DNA of 64,000 bases from contig OZ244993.1 in the NCBI GenBank assembly GCA_965223485.1, positions 248,001-312,000 on the forward strand, written 5' to 3'. A program made the position numbers and the translations under genes. The notes beneath the pieces are model-generated. The model was given only the letters and a program-made list of their open reading frames with translations, ran no database searches and was not told the origin of the DNA. The stretch comes from VXPQ01 sp965223485 (GTDB taxonomy: Bacteria > Bacteroidota > Rhodothermia > Rhodothermales > VXPQ01). Shown here piece after piece: positions 9,540 through 17,899 of this stretch (position 1 is the stretch's first letter; each line of letters begins with the position of its first letter).

Positions 9540-9561
9540 GCATGCGGAACCGGAAGCCATG

Positions 9562-12132
9562 TTACACCACAAAGTTTACGATGCGCCCGGGAATATACAC
9601 CTCCCGCTTTACGGCGCCTTGCCCGATATGCTTCGCCACATTCTCCTCCATGCGGGCCGTCTCCAGCACCGCCTCCTTCCCGGCGTCCTGCGCCACCGTG
9701 ATCGTCGCCCGTATCTTCCCGTTTACCTGCACCGCGATCTCCACGGAATCTTCCTGCAGGTATTCCTGCACGACCTCCGGCCAGGGTTCACGAGCCAGCG
9801 TGTTGTCCGCTCCCAGCCTGCGCCAGAGCTCCTCGCCGAGATGCGGGGCGAACGGACTGAGGAGAAGCACGAACGCGCGGGCCACGTCCTGCGGGACCGC
9901 GTCCCATTTGTTGGCGACATTGACGAACTCCATCATGGCGGCAATGGCCGTGTTGAAATGCAGCCGTTCAATGTCGGCGGTGACTTTTGCAATGGTCCGG
10001 TGCAAAACGCGCAACTGCTCCTTCGACGCGGCGACGCCGTTCGCACGGCTCTGCAAGGCGCCCGTCTCCTCGTCGATCAGGAGGCGCCACACCCGGTTCA
10101 AAAAGCGATGCACTCCCTCGACGCCGCGCATGCTCCAGGGCTTCACCTGCTCCAGCGGCCCCATGAACATCTCGTACAGGCGGAGCGAATCCGCCCCGTA
10201 CTGCTGCACCACGTCTTCCGGATTGATCACATTGCCCCGGCTCTTGCTCATCTTGTAGGCATGGGCGTCGACCGGAACCGAAGGATCGCTCTTGAGCACA
10301 AACCCATCCCCTTCTTTCCGCACCTCCGATTCGTCCACGCGCTGCCCGGCGACCGTATACTCCATTTCACCGAGGATCATCCCCTGGTGTATGAGCTTGC
10401 CGAACGGTTCCCGGGTGCTGACAACCCCGGCGTCGTAGAGCACCTTGTGCCAGAACCGCGCATACAGGAGGTGCAGCACGGCATGTTCGGCCCCGCCGAT
10501 GTAAAGATCGATCGGCATCCAGTACCGCTCTTTTTCCGGATCGACCAGCATGCGGTCGTTGTGCGGATCGATGAAGCGGAGAAAATACCAGCACGACCCG
10601 GCCCACTGCGGCATGGTATTGGTCTCCCTGCGGGCCGGCGCGCCCGTTTCGGGATCGACCGTATCGACCCATTCGGTCGCCGCAGCCAGCGGGCCTTCCA
10701 CGTGTCCGGAAGGCCGGAAATCCGCGATGTCGGGCAGGGTGACGGGCAACGCATCCTCCGGGAGCGGTTTCGGAACGCCGTCCACGAAAATCAGCGGAAA
10801 CGGCTCGCCCCAGTAGCGCTGGCGGCTGAACAGCCAATCGCGCAGTTTGTAGTTGATTTTCGCGCACCCGCAGCCCTGCGCCTCGAGCCAGTCGATCATT
10901 TTCCGTTTGGCGGCGTCCACGGGCAATCCGTCGATGGAAACGCCCCGCTCCGCGACGCCCGGAATCGCCCTGTGCTCGCTGGAGGAATTGACCAGCACGC
11001 CGTCTCCGGTATAGGCCTCCTTTGCAATGTCGCCGCCCGAAACGACCTCCCGGATCGGCAGGTCGAAGGTTTTTGCGAAATCATAGTCGCGCTCGTCGTG
11101 GGCGGGCACGGCCATGATGGCGCCCGTCCCGTAGGAAATCAACACGTAGTCCGCGATCCAGATGGGGATGCGCTCCCCATTCACCGGATTGAGGGCGAAC
11201 CCGCCCGTAAACGCACCCGTCTTGTCGTGCTGCAACTCGGTGCGCTCGAGATCCGTCTTGCGGGACGCCTCCTTGATATAGGCCGTAATCTCTTCGAGGC
11301 GGTCGGGCGTCGTTACCTTCGCCACAAGGGGATGCTCCGGCGCCAGCACCATGTACGTGGCCCCGAACAGCGTATCCGGGCGGGTCGTGAACACGCGGAT
11401 CGTCTCGTCCGGAAGATCGCATACGGGAAAATCCACATCGGCGCCCTCGGACTTGCCGATCCAGTTGCGCTGCATTTCCTTCGTGCTTTCGGGCCAGTCG
11501 AGCTCGTCGAGTCCTTCGAGCAACCGCTCCGCATACTCCGTGATGCGCAGCATCCACTGGCGCAGCGGCCGGCGTACGCAGTCGTATCCGCCCACTTCGG
11601 ACTTCCCGTCCACCACCTCTTCGTTGGCCAGGGTCGTGCCCAGTTCCGGGCACCACCAGACGGGCGCCTCGCTCTGGAACGCCAGCCCCTTTTCGTACAG
11701 CTTGAGGAATATCCACTGGGTCCACCGGAAATAATCCGGAGAGGTCGTGTCGATCTCGCGCTCCCAGTCGTACGAAAAGCCGAGCATCTTGAGTTGCTCG
11801 CGGAAACGCACAACGTTCGCTTCCGTGGTGATGCGCGGGTGGGTGTTCGTCTTCACCGCGTACTGCTCGGCGGGCAAGCCAAAGGCGTCCCAGCCGATCG
11901 GATGCAGCACATTGAAGCCCTTCATGCGCTTGTAGCGCGCAAGGATGTCCGTCGCCGTATACCCCTCGGGATGCCCTACGTGCAGACCCGTTCCGCTCGG
12001 ATACGGAAACATGTCCAGGATGTAGAACTTTTCCGCGGCCGGATCCGGGTCGTCGGGCGTCCGGAAGGTCTGTTCTTCTTCCCAGTACCGCCGCCATTTT
12101 TGTTCTATTTCGGCGAAGGGATATCCGGCCAT
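9562..12132 (-). CDS. leuS: Leucyl-tRNA synthetase
   Basis: 856 aa, full length class Ia synthetase. The HIGH motif appears as HVGHPEGYT near residue 50, the CP1 editing domain includes FTTRPDTLFGATY, and the KMSKS loop reads KMSKSRGNV. The C-terminal anticodon-binding domain ends at VYIPGRIVNFVV. It is the first gene of the minus-strand housekeeping run and is preceded by a 330-bp leader region with no T-box-like structure that I could see. Confidence 0.98.
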   Translation of the reverse strand: MAGYPFAEIEQKWRRYWEEEQTFRTPDDPDPAAEKFYILDMFPYPSGTGLHVGHPEGYTATDILARYKRMKGFNVLHPIGWDAFGLPAEQYAVKTNTHPRITTEANVVRFREQLKMLGFSYDWEREIDTTSPDYFRWTQWIFLKLYEKGLAFQSEAPVWWCPELGTTLANEEVVDGKSEVGGYDCVRRPLRQWMLRITEYAERLLEGLDELDWPESTKEMQRNWIGKSEGADVDFPVCDLPDETIRVFTTRPDTLFGATYMVLAPEHPLVAKVTTPDRLEEITAYIKEASRKTDLERTELQHDKTGAFTGGFALNPVNGERIPIWIADYVLISYGTGAIMAVPAHDERDYDFAKTFDLPIREVVSGGDIAKEAYTGDGVLVNSSSEHRAIPGVAERGVSIDGLPVDAAKRKMIDWLEAQGCGCAKINYKLRDWLFSRQRYWGEPFPLIFVDGVPKPLPEDALPVTLPDIADFRPSGHVEGPLAAATEWVDTVDPETGAPARRETNTMPQWAGSCWYFLRFIDPHNDRMLVDPEKERYWMPIDLYIGGAEHAVLHLLYARFWHKVLYDAGVVSTREPFGKLIHQGMILGEMEYTVAGQRVDESEVRKEGDGFVLKSDPSVPVDAHAYKMSKSRGNVINPEDVVQQYGADSLRLYEMFMGPLEQVKPWSMRGVEGVHRFLNRVWRLLIDEETGALQSRANGVAASKEQLRVLHRTIAKVTADIERLHFNTAIAAMMEFVNVANKWDAVPQDVARAFVLLLSPFAPHLGEELWRRLGADNTLAREPWPEVVQEYLQEDSVEIAVQVNGKIRATITVAQDAGKEAVLETARMEENVAKHIGQGAVKREVYIPGRIVNFVV

Positions 12133-12464
12133 GCCTGCTCTCGGTGAAGAAAATATCGGTCAAAACAAGTAGATACTCTCTGAGGGGTGAAAGGGTTCGG
12201 AAGGGGGGGTCGGGAGAAGGCGGGAGTATAAATATTACGCAGGTGTTGTGGGGGTGTAATGTGCGAGGTGACGTGGAAGATTGAAAAACGACAGCAAGTT
12301 GGCACTGGAACAACAAGAATTAGGCACTAAATAACTGAGGTGGAAAACAGTTAGCCTTACGAATGCCCAAGAATGCGGCCGAGGTTCAGACGCACACATC
12401 TGTACCTTAATGTTGACGCGCAAACATTGAAGGCATTTCCGATAAGGGGCCGCTCGTTTAGAGG
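12133..12464. other. Intergenic region upstream of leuS
   Basis: No convincing gene. The leuS promoter presumably lies here, reading leftward, in the A/T-richer stretch 12150-12240. The left copy of a 20-bp inverted repeat (12285-12304) falls inside, and an IS3-type remnant begins at 12465. Confidence 0.5.
12285..12304. repeat. 20-bp inverted repeat, left copy
   Basis: AAAACGACAGCAAGTTGGCA here is the exact reverse complement of 15329-15348. The two copies bracket about 3.0 kb that contain an IS3-type remnant and the T9SS-tailed esterase gene. No target-site duplication is obvious outside them. Confidence 0.75.
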
Positions 12465-12871
12465 TGGTTCGGGTTGATTGGACAGATTTCGGCGGAATTT
12501 AAAGGTGTACTATTGCGACCTTGTTCCGACACAATCAACCAGACGAGACCCATGTCAAGACGCACACGCAGAACCCATAGTCCTTCGTTCAAGGCAAAGG
12601 TAGCTGGCTGGACAATGTGTACGTGGAGCGTCTCTGGCGCAGCCTCAGACAGGAAGAAGTCTATCGGCGCGCCTACGACACGGTGGCCGAGGCCAGGAAG
12701 GGTATTGCCGATTACCTGTACTACTTCAACGAAGAACGTCCGCACCAGGGGATTGACAACCGAACGCCCGATGACGTATTCTACAAACGAAAACCGCTGC
12801 CCAAGGCGGCATAACCCGACGCAGCGCTACACTTAAAATCGCCGAAAAAACTGTCCAGTTTTTTCGGACCA
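12465..12871 (+). mobile_element. Internally deleted IS3-family element (MITE-like)
   Basis: A 407-bp remnant with imperfect terminal inverted repeats of about 40 bp. The left end begins TGGTTCGGG..GGACAG..TTTCGGCGGAATTTAAAGGTGTA, and the right end read backwards is TGGTCCGAAAA..GGACAG..TTTCGGCGATTTTAAGTGTA. Inside, the first ~18 codons of an orfA-type gene are joined directly to the last ~65 codons of an orfB transposase, so nearly all coding sequence is lost. No matching target duplication is visible. It could only move with a transposase supplied elsewhere. Confidence 0.8.
12551..12814 (+). pseudogene. IS3 transposase remnant (orfA start fused to orfB end)
   Basis: From ATG 12551 the sequence reads SRRTRRTHSPSFKAKVA, the usual beginning of IS3 orfA proteins. 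After about 55 bp a different frame takes over and reads LDNVYVERLWRSLRQEEVY, then YFNEERPHQGIDNRTPDDVF, the C-terminal DDE-domain end of orfB with its catalytic Glu in VERLWR. The helix-turn-helix and the two catalytic Asp segments are deleted, so the product cannot be an active transposase. Confidence 0.85.
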
Positions 12872-12961
12872 TTGCTCACAACAATCATGCCACTCCACCA
12901 TCACCCGGAGCGACGACGACCAGGCCATGTTGCCCGGCGCATATCTCGTTTCATTCTGCTG

Positions 12962-15295
12962 ATGAAGACTTCGGGATACGCACGTTTGGCGGGAGTAGTA
13001 GCACTTGCGCTCTCTGCCGCTTCCGGCACCGTCCTGGGGCAATCCACGACGTGGCACGACGACTCGTTCACCGACTCAACCGGACGGACGGTCCTGTACC
13101 GCTACTGGGTCAGGAGCGGTTGGGATCTGACCGCGCCGCGCGGCGTGGTTTTCCTCTTTCATGGGAACATCACCGGCACGGCCGAGGTAGTCCGACAAGT
13201 CAGACGATCAGGGGTCGACACGGCCCTCGAACTTGGTCTGGCGGCCGTCGTGCCGGCGTCGCCTTACTCGATACCGGAGGATCTTTCCTTCGGAGAGCGC
13301 ACCCTGGTCCCGAAGCAAGTCGGCAGCGGGGGCACTCGATTCTGGGCCGCTGAGGACGCTCGCCTCATTCATGAGCTCCTTCAGAGCAACCTCAAGTCCC
13401 GGCTTGCCATCGACCACGACCGAGTCGTCTTTACCGGCGCCTCCCAGGGGACCTGCTTCCTGGCTGAGTTCGTCGAATTCTACGGCGGCGGCTACGGTGG
13501 CGGCTTCCACGCCTGGTGCGGTTGCTTCTGGCTGGATTTCGACGGCGACGACTCGCACGACACCTACGCCATCGCTCCACCCTTCCACACCTCCCCCTGG
13601 AGGCCCTCGTTCCAGTGGACTCCCTTCGCCGCCTCTGCCGTCAGAAACCGCTTCAAGGTGTTCGTGGAGGCGACGACGGAAGACTTCCTGCATCCCGCCG
13701 CGGTTTCGATGTCCCGATACTACTCGGAGTGGCTGGGCCTCGAAACCCGCACGGACCTGGAGGCGGCCGGCGGACACTGCGGCCAGGGCGAAACGCCGCG
13801 ACGGGAGATCTACGATTGGCTGTCGTCGGGCTCCGTGTCGCCACTTCCTGGAAGTGGCAACGACACGGATGGAGACGGCACGCCCGATCGCTCCGACCTT
13901 GACGACGACAACGATGGGGCGGTGGACTTCATCGACGACCTGCCTCAGGATCGCCGGGACTGGCGCGATACCGACGGTGACGGGATCGCGGACGCGAGGG
14001 ATTCGGATGCCGACGGCGACGGCGTCGCGAACGCCGTGGACGCCTTCCCCCTGGACTCGCGAGAGCGGCGCGACACCGACGACGACGGCATCGGAGACAG
14101 GCTGGATGACGACGACGACAACGACGGGCTTCCGGACTCGCGCGATCCGCAGCCGACCGTTGGAACCGACAACGGTCGCAGTCTTTCGTTCGTAAGTCGA
14201 AACGGCCCCATCAGCGGCTACGTGGGCCTTCACGTGGCTAATCAAGCACGAGTCCATGCCGGTCGGCCATCCGGCGTGGTCTATCCGGCAGCTCGCGGGG
14301 ACTCGCAGTCCTACCAGTTTCTGGAACTCGGAAACAGCGCGGATGCGCGATTCGAGATCATGGTTGACAGCTTCGTCAGGCCGGAGTCGTGCCCGGCTGT
14401 CCTGTTGCCACAGTTGTGCGACGTCGAACGGTTCGCGGCGTCCGGCTACTACTCGTCGTACTTTCAAGACCAGTTCTTCCGCATCTGGATCGACCGGAAT
14501 CGGAACCGGGACCTCACGGACGATGGGCCGCCCCTGATTACGGCATGGAACGTGGAACGGCCGTGGGCTGTGGCGACAACCGAGGCGGTTTTGGAAGTGC
14601 CCTATGCGTCGGGCCAGGTGTTGCCCTACGCCATCGTGGTGGATCCAGGGCACGGCGGCCTTACCGGCGGCCTCCGATACAGCCCAGCCAGCGTCTGGAG
14701 GGGCGAAGTAGAGGCGCCGTCCGGAGGGCGGGTGCTGGCGACCGCCGTCGATGGGAACCTCGACGGCTTGTTCGATTCGCGAAGCGACGCGCTGTTCGAT
14801 GACAAAAGGGACTTTGTGTGCCTCGATCTCGACCGCAACGGTTGGCTGAACGAATGCGACTTCTCCGAAGACGCTTCCGGGAACAGGGTGAGGCCTGGTG
14901 CGATCTTCCCGTCAGAACCGTTCGATTGGGACGGTGGCCGCTACGCGCTCTCCGTGGCGCCGTGGGGCCGCGAGATCACGATTGTGGAGGTGGATTCGAC
15001 AGACCTGAATACGGAGGGAGAAGAACTGCCTGATGCGATTACACTGCTTACCAACTGGCCTAACCCCTTCAACGCCCGAACCCGAATAGACTACGAGTTG
15101 ACTTCGCCCGTCCACGTACGCCTTGCGGTCTACGATATGCAAGGCCGACGGGTGCGGATACTCGAAAACGGCGTACGGCCCGCCGGAAAGCATACAGCGG
15201 TTTTCAATGGGTCCAGCCTGCCGGGCGGCGTCTATGTCTATCGCCTGGAGACTGCCGAAGGGATCGTGTCGAAGGTTATGACGCTGATAAAATAA
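12962..15295 (+). CDS. Secreted esterase with TSP3 repeats and T9SS tail
   Basis: 777 aa from ATG 12962; an upstream in-frame TTG is unlikely because the signal peptide (GYARLAGVVALALSAASGTVLGQ) starts right after this ATG. Residues ~25-290 form an alpha/beta-hydrolase of the PHB-depolymerase/esterase type: FLFHGNITG, a nucleophile elbow FTGASQGT, and a late His in GGHCGQGE. Residues ~300-400 are thrombospondin type-3-like calcium repeats (DTDGDGTPDRSDLDDDNDG and similar). The C-terminal ~75 residues (NWPNPFNART..YELTSPVHVRLAVYDMQGRRVR) are a type A T9SS sorting domain. Expected to be exported and attached to the cell surface. Substrate unknown. Confidence 0.85.
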   Translation: MKTSGYARLAGVVALALSAASGTVLGQSTTWHDDSFTDSTGRTVLYRYWVRSGWDLTAPRGVVFLFHGNITGTAEVVRQVRRSGVDTALELGLAAVVPASPYSIPEDLSFGERTLVPKQVGSGGTRFWAAEDARLIHELLQSNLKSRLAIDHDRVVFTGASQGTCFLAEFVEFYGGGYGGGFHAWCGCFWLDFDGDDSHDTYAIAPPFHTSPWRPSFQWTPFAASAVRNRFKVFVEATTEDFLHPAAVSMSRYYSEWLGLETRTDLEAAGGHCGQGETPRREIYDWLSSGSVSPLPGSGNDTDGDGTPDRSDLDDDNDGAVDFIDDLPQDRRDWRDTDGDGIADARDSDADGDGVANAVDAFPLDSRERRDTDDDGIGDRLDDDDDNDGLPDSRDPQPTVGTDNGRSLSFVSRNGPISGYVGLHVANQARVHAGRPSGVVYPAARGDSQSYQFLELGNSADARFEIMVDSFVRPESCPAVLLPQLCDVERFAASGYYSSYFQDQFFRIWIDRNRNRDLTDDGPPLITAWNVERPWAVATTEAVLEVPYASGQVLPYAIVVDPGHGGLTGGLRYSPASVWRGEVEAPSGGRVLATAVDGNLDGLFDSRSDALFDDKRDFVCLDLDRNGWLNECDFSEDASGNRVRPGAIFPSEPFDWDGGRYALSVAPWGREITIVEVDSTDLNTEGEELPDAITLLTNWPNPFNARTRIDYELTSPVHVRLAVYDMQGRRVRILENGVRPAGKHTAVFNGSSLPGGVYVYRLETAEGIVSKVMTLIK

Positions 15296-15328
15296 CCCGG
15301 AGCAATTCCATGGGCTTCGGGGAATGCA

Positions 15329-15348
15329 TGCCAACTTGCTGTCGTTTT
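15329..15348. repeat. 20-bp inverted repeat, right copy
   Basis: TGCCAACTTGCTGTCGTTTT, perfect reverse complement of 12285-12304, lying 33 bp after the esterase stop codon. Identity ends sharply on both sides. Confidence 0.75.
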
Positions 15349-15497
15349 ACAGGGCACGCCGGAGACATGGCGTGGATGTCGCGGGCGACACAGCACGGAA
15401 AATAAAGCGCAGGCAAAAAGTAACAATGTTCCAACGATCCGGATCGGGCCTTGCGGGGAAAGAAAGGGGTGTATACCTTGCAGGTATTCCCTAAATC

Positions 15498-15839
15498 ATG
15501 CTGGTCATGGACCTCGAATTCTTTGTCATATCGTCTGCAGCCGTAGTGATTGCCGGCATGATCGGCTGGATGATCAGTTCGCTCGCCGAGCTGCACAGGA
15601 AGGTCGACAATCTCCGGAGAGACATCAGCGCCCTCCAGAGAGACATGAGCAGTCTCCAGAAAGAAATGGGTGAAGTCCGCAGGGGAATCGCCGGTGTCCG
15701 GGCAGAAATCGGCGGTGCATAGGTGGAAATCAGCGATCTCTGGGCGGAGGTTTACAAGGAACTGAGCGAGATCAACGCCCGCCTCGGGCGGATTGAGGGG
15801 CATCTTTTCGGCGCAGACTTCCCGGCTGTTGCGACGTAG
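15498..15839 (+). pseudogene. Membrane coiled-coil protein with internal amber codon
   Basis: From ATG 15498 there is one transmembrane helix (FFVISSAAVVIAGMIGWMI) and then a long coiled coil (VDNLRRDISALQRDM..) up to a TAG at 15720-15722, giving 74 aa. The same frame continues to a TAG at 15837-15839 and encodes LSEINARLGRIEGHLFGAD. That is the conserved C-terminus of the two relatives at 31899 and 32380 (SAINSRLGRIEGRLFGAD). The gene is therefore a family member split by one nonsense codon, or a readthrough case. A short inverted repeat ATACCT-TGC-AGGTAT (15473-15487) precedes the start and may be an operator. Confidence 0.75.
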
Positions 15840-16022
15840 GTGCAGGGTAGTGCGGGAAGCGGGTAGCTTTGCGTTGACCGACAAGCATCCCGAAAGGGGC
15901 TGGCGTTCGTTGCCATACCCACAACAATAAGAGACTCTCGGGCAAGCATGGAAACGGGGCCCGTCGTCATGTCGTAAGCAGGGCAGACCCTGGTCCTCCT
16001 TCACTTACACACGATTACGGCG

Positions 16023-16760
16023 ATGAAACGGGAAAAATGGATTGCAGCATGGACGATACTAACGGTAGTGCTGCTTTCTGCAGCATGGGCAACCAACCAA
16101 CCTGAGTCGGCAGCAGAACTGACAACGCAGGCCCAAAATACGATGCTGCTGGCCGTTGAGGCGGAGATAGAGCTACTCGGGATGCTGGCAACGGACAGCC
16201 AACTTGCCCTGGAAGAGGTGCAAGGAGAACTCGACGCGTTCCTGGAAAAGAAAAGATTTCATCACGGAGGGAATGAACGAGAAGCTTTGGAATTGGAGAT
16301 TGAGCAAATATCCCAGTTAGCTGCGAGAATAAAAGCGGAATCAACGGCGTTGCGGTTCTATTCCGGAAGACTCACGGAACTGGACAATTTGACCCCACGG
16401 GCATTATGGAACGCCGCTTCCATTGCCCGCCGCCGGGCCGATTACTTGCATCGTACCATGGTGGAACTCGAGCCGGTGAGAACGAATGAACTGAGGCGTA
16501 TAGAGAGTGCAATAGAAGATGTTGGCACAGACCCTCTGATTCGATTCGTTGGAGTTTTGAGTCGCTCTTTGGAACGCAGGCGTGAGCGACTTGACCAGGA
16601 AACCAATGAAGCCGTTATATGGGAGCGTTCCCGAGGCCTGTACACCGAAGCAACCACTGCGTATGCGATGGCGTCAACAACTGTACTGATGTATGACGCG
16701 GCACGGGATGCGCTGGATATGGCAGCGAGGGAGTTGGCCGGGTACGGGGTTGTGGAATAG
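16023..16760 (+). CDS. Predicted exported helical protein, function unknown
   Basis: 245 aa. An N-terminal hydrophobic segment (WIAAWTILTVVLLSAAWA) follows MKREK, so this is an exported or membrane-anchored protein. The remainder is almost entirely helical, rich in Glu, Arg, Leu and Ala (AELTTQAQNTMLLAVEAEIELLG, ERRRERLDQETNEAVIWERS), suggesting coiled coils. No enzyme motif is recognised. Codon usage is less GC-rich than the housekeeping genes. It stands alone between the coiled-coil gene and a toxin-antitoxin pair. Confidence 0.65.
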   Translation: MKREKWIAAWTILTVVLLSAAWATNQPESAAELTTQAQNTMLLAVEAEIELLGMLATDSQLALEEVQGELDAFLEKKRFHHGGNEREALELEIEQISQLAARIKAESTALRFYSGRLTELDNLTPRALWNAASIARRRADYLHRTMVELEPVRTNELRRIESAIEDVGTDPLIRFVGVLSRSLERRRERLDQETNEAVIWERSRGLYTEATTAYAMASTTVLMYDAARDALDMAARELAGYGVVE

Positions 16761-16821
16761 GGTGAAGCAAGAATCCATTCTTGGTGTAGATCCAGAAATC
16801 GATTGTCTACATCATTGTATT

Positions 16822-16855
16822 TGTGAGCCATTTTGGCTTACATTATAACATGTAA
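16822..16855. promoter_or_regulatory. Operator-like palindromes of the DUF1778/GNAT pair
   Basis: Two adjacent inverted repeats: TGTGAGCC-ATTTT-GGCTTACA (16822-16842, one mismatch) and TTACAT-TATAAC-ATGTAA (16838-16855, perfect), reaching the antitoxin start codon. Ribbon-helix-helix antitoxins of this family bind such sites to autoregulate their operon; the assignment here is inference from position. Confidence 0.55.
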
Positions 16856-17172
16856 TGACCAAAATGATGAGCGGGAGAATGGCGGCTTCGCAAACAAAAA
16901 CTGAACGGGTACAGGTTCGTATCGACCCTGAAGCAAAGCGTATGCTGGAGCGTGCAGCAACGCTGGCGAATATGACGGTATCGGCCTTTGTCGTGAACAA
17001 TGCGCTCGAAGCAGCCGATCACCTGATACGCGAACGAGAGCGGCTCGTACTGAACGATCAGGATTGGGAGATATTTGCCGCGGCGCTCGTCAATCCTCCC
17101 GAACCGAACGCTGCCCTACGAAAAGCCTTCGCCAACCATGATCGCTTGATTGTGAAAACGACCGGGGGGTGA
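16855..17172 (+). CDS. DUF1778 (TacA-type) antitoxin
   Basis: 105 aa. The ribbon-helix-helix region TERVQVRIDPEAKRMLERAATLANMTVSAFVVNNALEAAD.. is the DUF1778 signature, followed by the C-terminal toxin-neutralising tail with LNDQDWEIFAAALVNPPEPNAALRKAF. The ATG at 16855 lies at the edge of the palindrome; internal ATGs at 16864, 16867 and 16879 are possible starts. The stop overlaps the toxin start (TGATG), typical of coupled toxin-antitoxin operons. Confidence 0.92.
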   Translation: MTKMMSGRMAASQTKTERVQVRIDPEAKRMLERAATLANMTVSAFVVNNALEAADHLIRERERLVLNDQDWEIFAAALVNPPEPNAALRKAFANHDRLIVKTTGG

Positions 17173-17657
17173 TGTTCTCCATAGAGGCCTTGCAAGGATC
17201 GCATGATCGGTCACAGTTCGATTGCGGATCCGAAGCGCTTGACCGGTACATCCGCCGACAGGCGTCCCAGGATGAACGACGAAACGTTACCCGGGTGTTT
17301 GTAGCTCTGCCTGAAGAAAGCAACCAGATCGCGGGGTTCTATACGCTCAGTGCAGGAAGTATCGAACGAAACGTATTGCCAGAAAAGAAAGCGAAACGCT
17401 TGCCTCGCTATCCGGTGCCTGTAGCATTGCTCGGGCGTCTGGCGGTAGATCGGCGCTGGTGCGGACAGGGATTGGGTTCAGCGCTTTTGGCGGATGCCTT
17501 GCAACGGGTAGTTCGGGCAAGTGCAGCCCTTGCGGTTTACGCCCTTGTGGTGGATGCAAAAGACGAGCAGGCCCAGGCGTTTTACGAGCACTTCGGTTTT
17601 ATTGGGCTGCCGGGCGCAAAAAGGCGTTTGTTTTATCCGGTGGGCGGGATACGTTGA
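17169..17657 (+). CDS. GNAT-family toxin (TacT-type acetyltransferase)
   Basis: 162 aa. TacT toxins acetylate the amino group of aminoacyl-tRNA and block translation. Family features are FDCGSEALDRYIRRQASQDERR near the N-terminus, the acetyl-CoA loop LGRLAVDRRWCGQGLGSALL, and the catalytic tyrosine region AFYEHFGFIGLPGAKRRLFYP. The start is GTG 17169 or the ATG immediately after it (17172), both overlapping the antitoxin stop. No sign of truncation, so it is probably active. Confidence 0.92.
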   Translation: MMFSIEALQGSHDRSQFDCGSEALDRYIRRQASQDERRNVTRVFVALPEESNQIAGFYTLSAGSIERNVLPEKKAKRLPRYPVPVALLGRLAVDRRWCGQGLGSALLADALQRVVRASAALAVYALVVDAKDEQAQAFYEHFGFIGLPGAKRRLFYPVGGIR

Positions 17658-17739
17658 TTTGTGCTCCGGGCTTGTCCGGACAGGCCCTCAGGACAGGCCC
17701 GGTGCCAGCCGACTGGGGCTTTCTTATTTCAGCCATATC

Positions 17740-17895
17740 TTACGGATCTTTATTCATAGAGTCCAGAATATCCAAGAGAACTTCGTCTCTTTCTCCTTTG
17801 ACACTATCCCTTTCCTTTTTTCTTTCATGCGACTCTATAAAGCGACCAAAAATCAGCATGAGAATGACTGTAGCTATATAGATCAGAAATCCCAT
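17740..17895 (-). CDS. Small single-span membrane protein
   Basis: 51 aa from ATG 17895: one transmembrane helix (FLIYIATVILMLIFGRFI) then a highly charged tail (ESHERKKERDSVKGERDEVLLDILDSM). The start lies 4 bp after the stop of the upstream gene at 17900-18301, which argues for translation as an operon. No family recognised. Local AT-richness suggests acquired DNA. Confidence 0.5.
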   Translation of the reverse strand: MGFLIYIATVILMLIFGRFIESHERKKERDSVKGERDEVLLDILDSMNKDP

Positions 17896-17899
17896 AGTC

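Noticed and set aside
9466..12147. Plus-strand open frame of 893 codons opposite leuS
   Set aside because: No motif and low-complexity composition; leuS on the other strand is unambiguous.
12872..12961. N-terminal 30-codon extension of the esterase from a TTG
   Set aside because: The signal peptide begins right after ATG 12962, and the extension lies against the IS remnant end.
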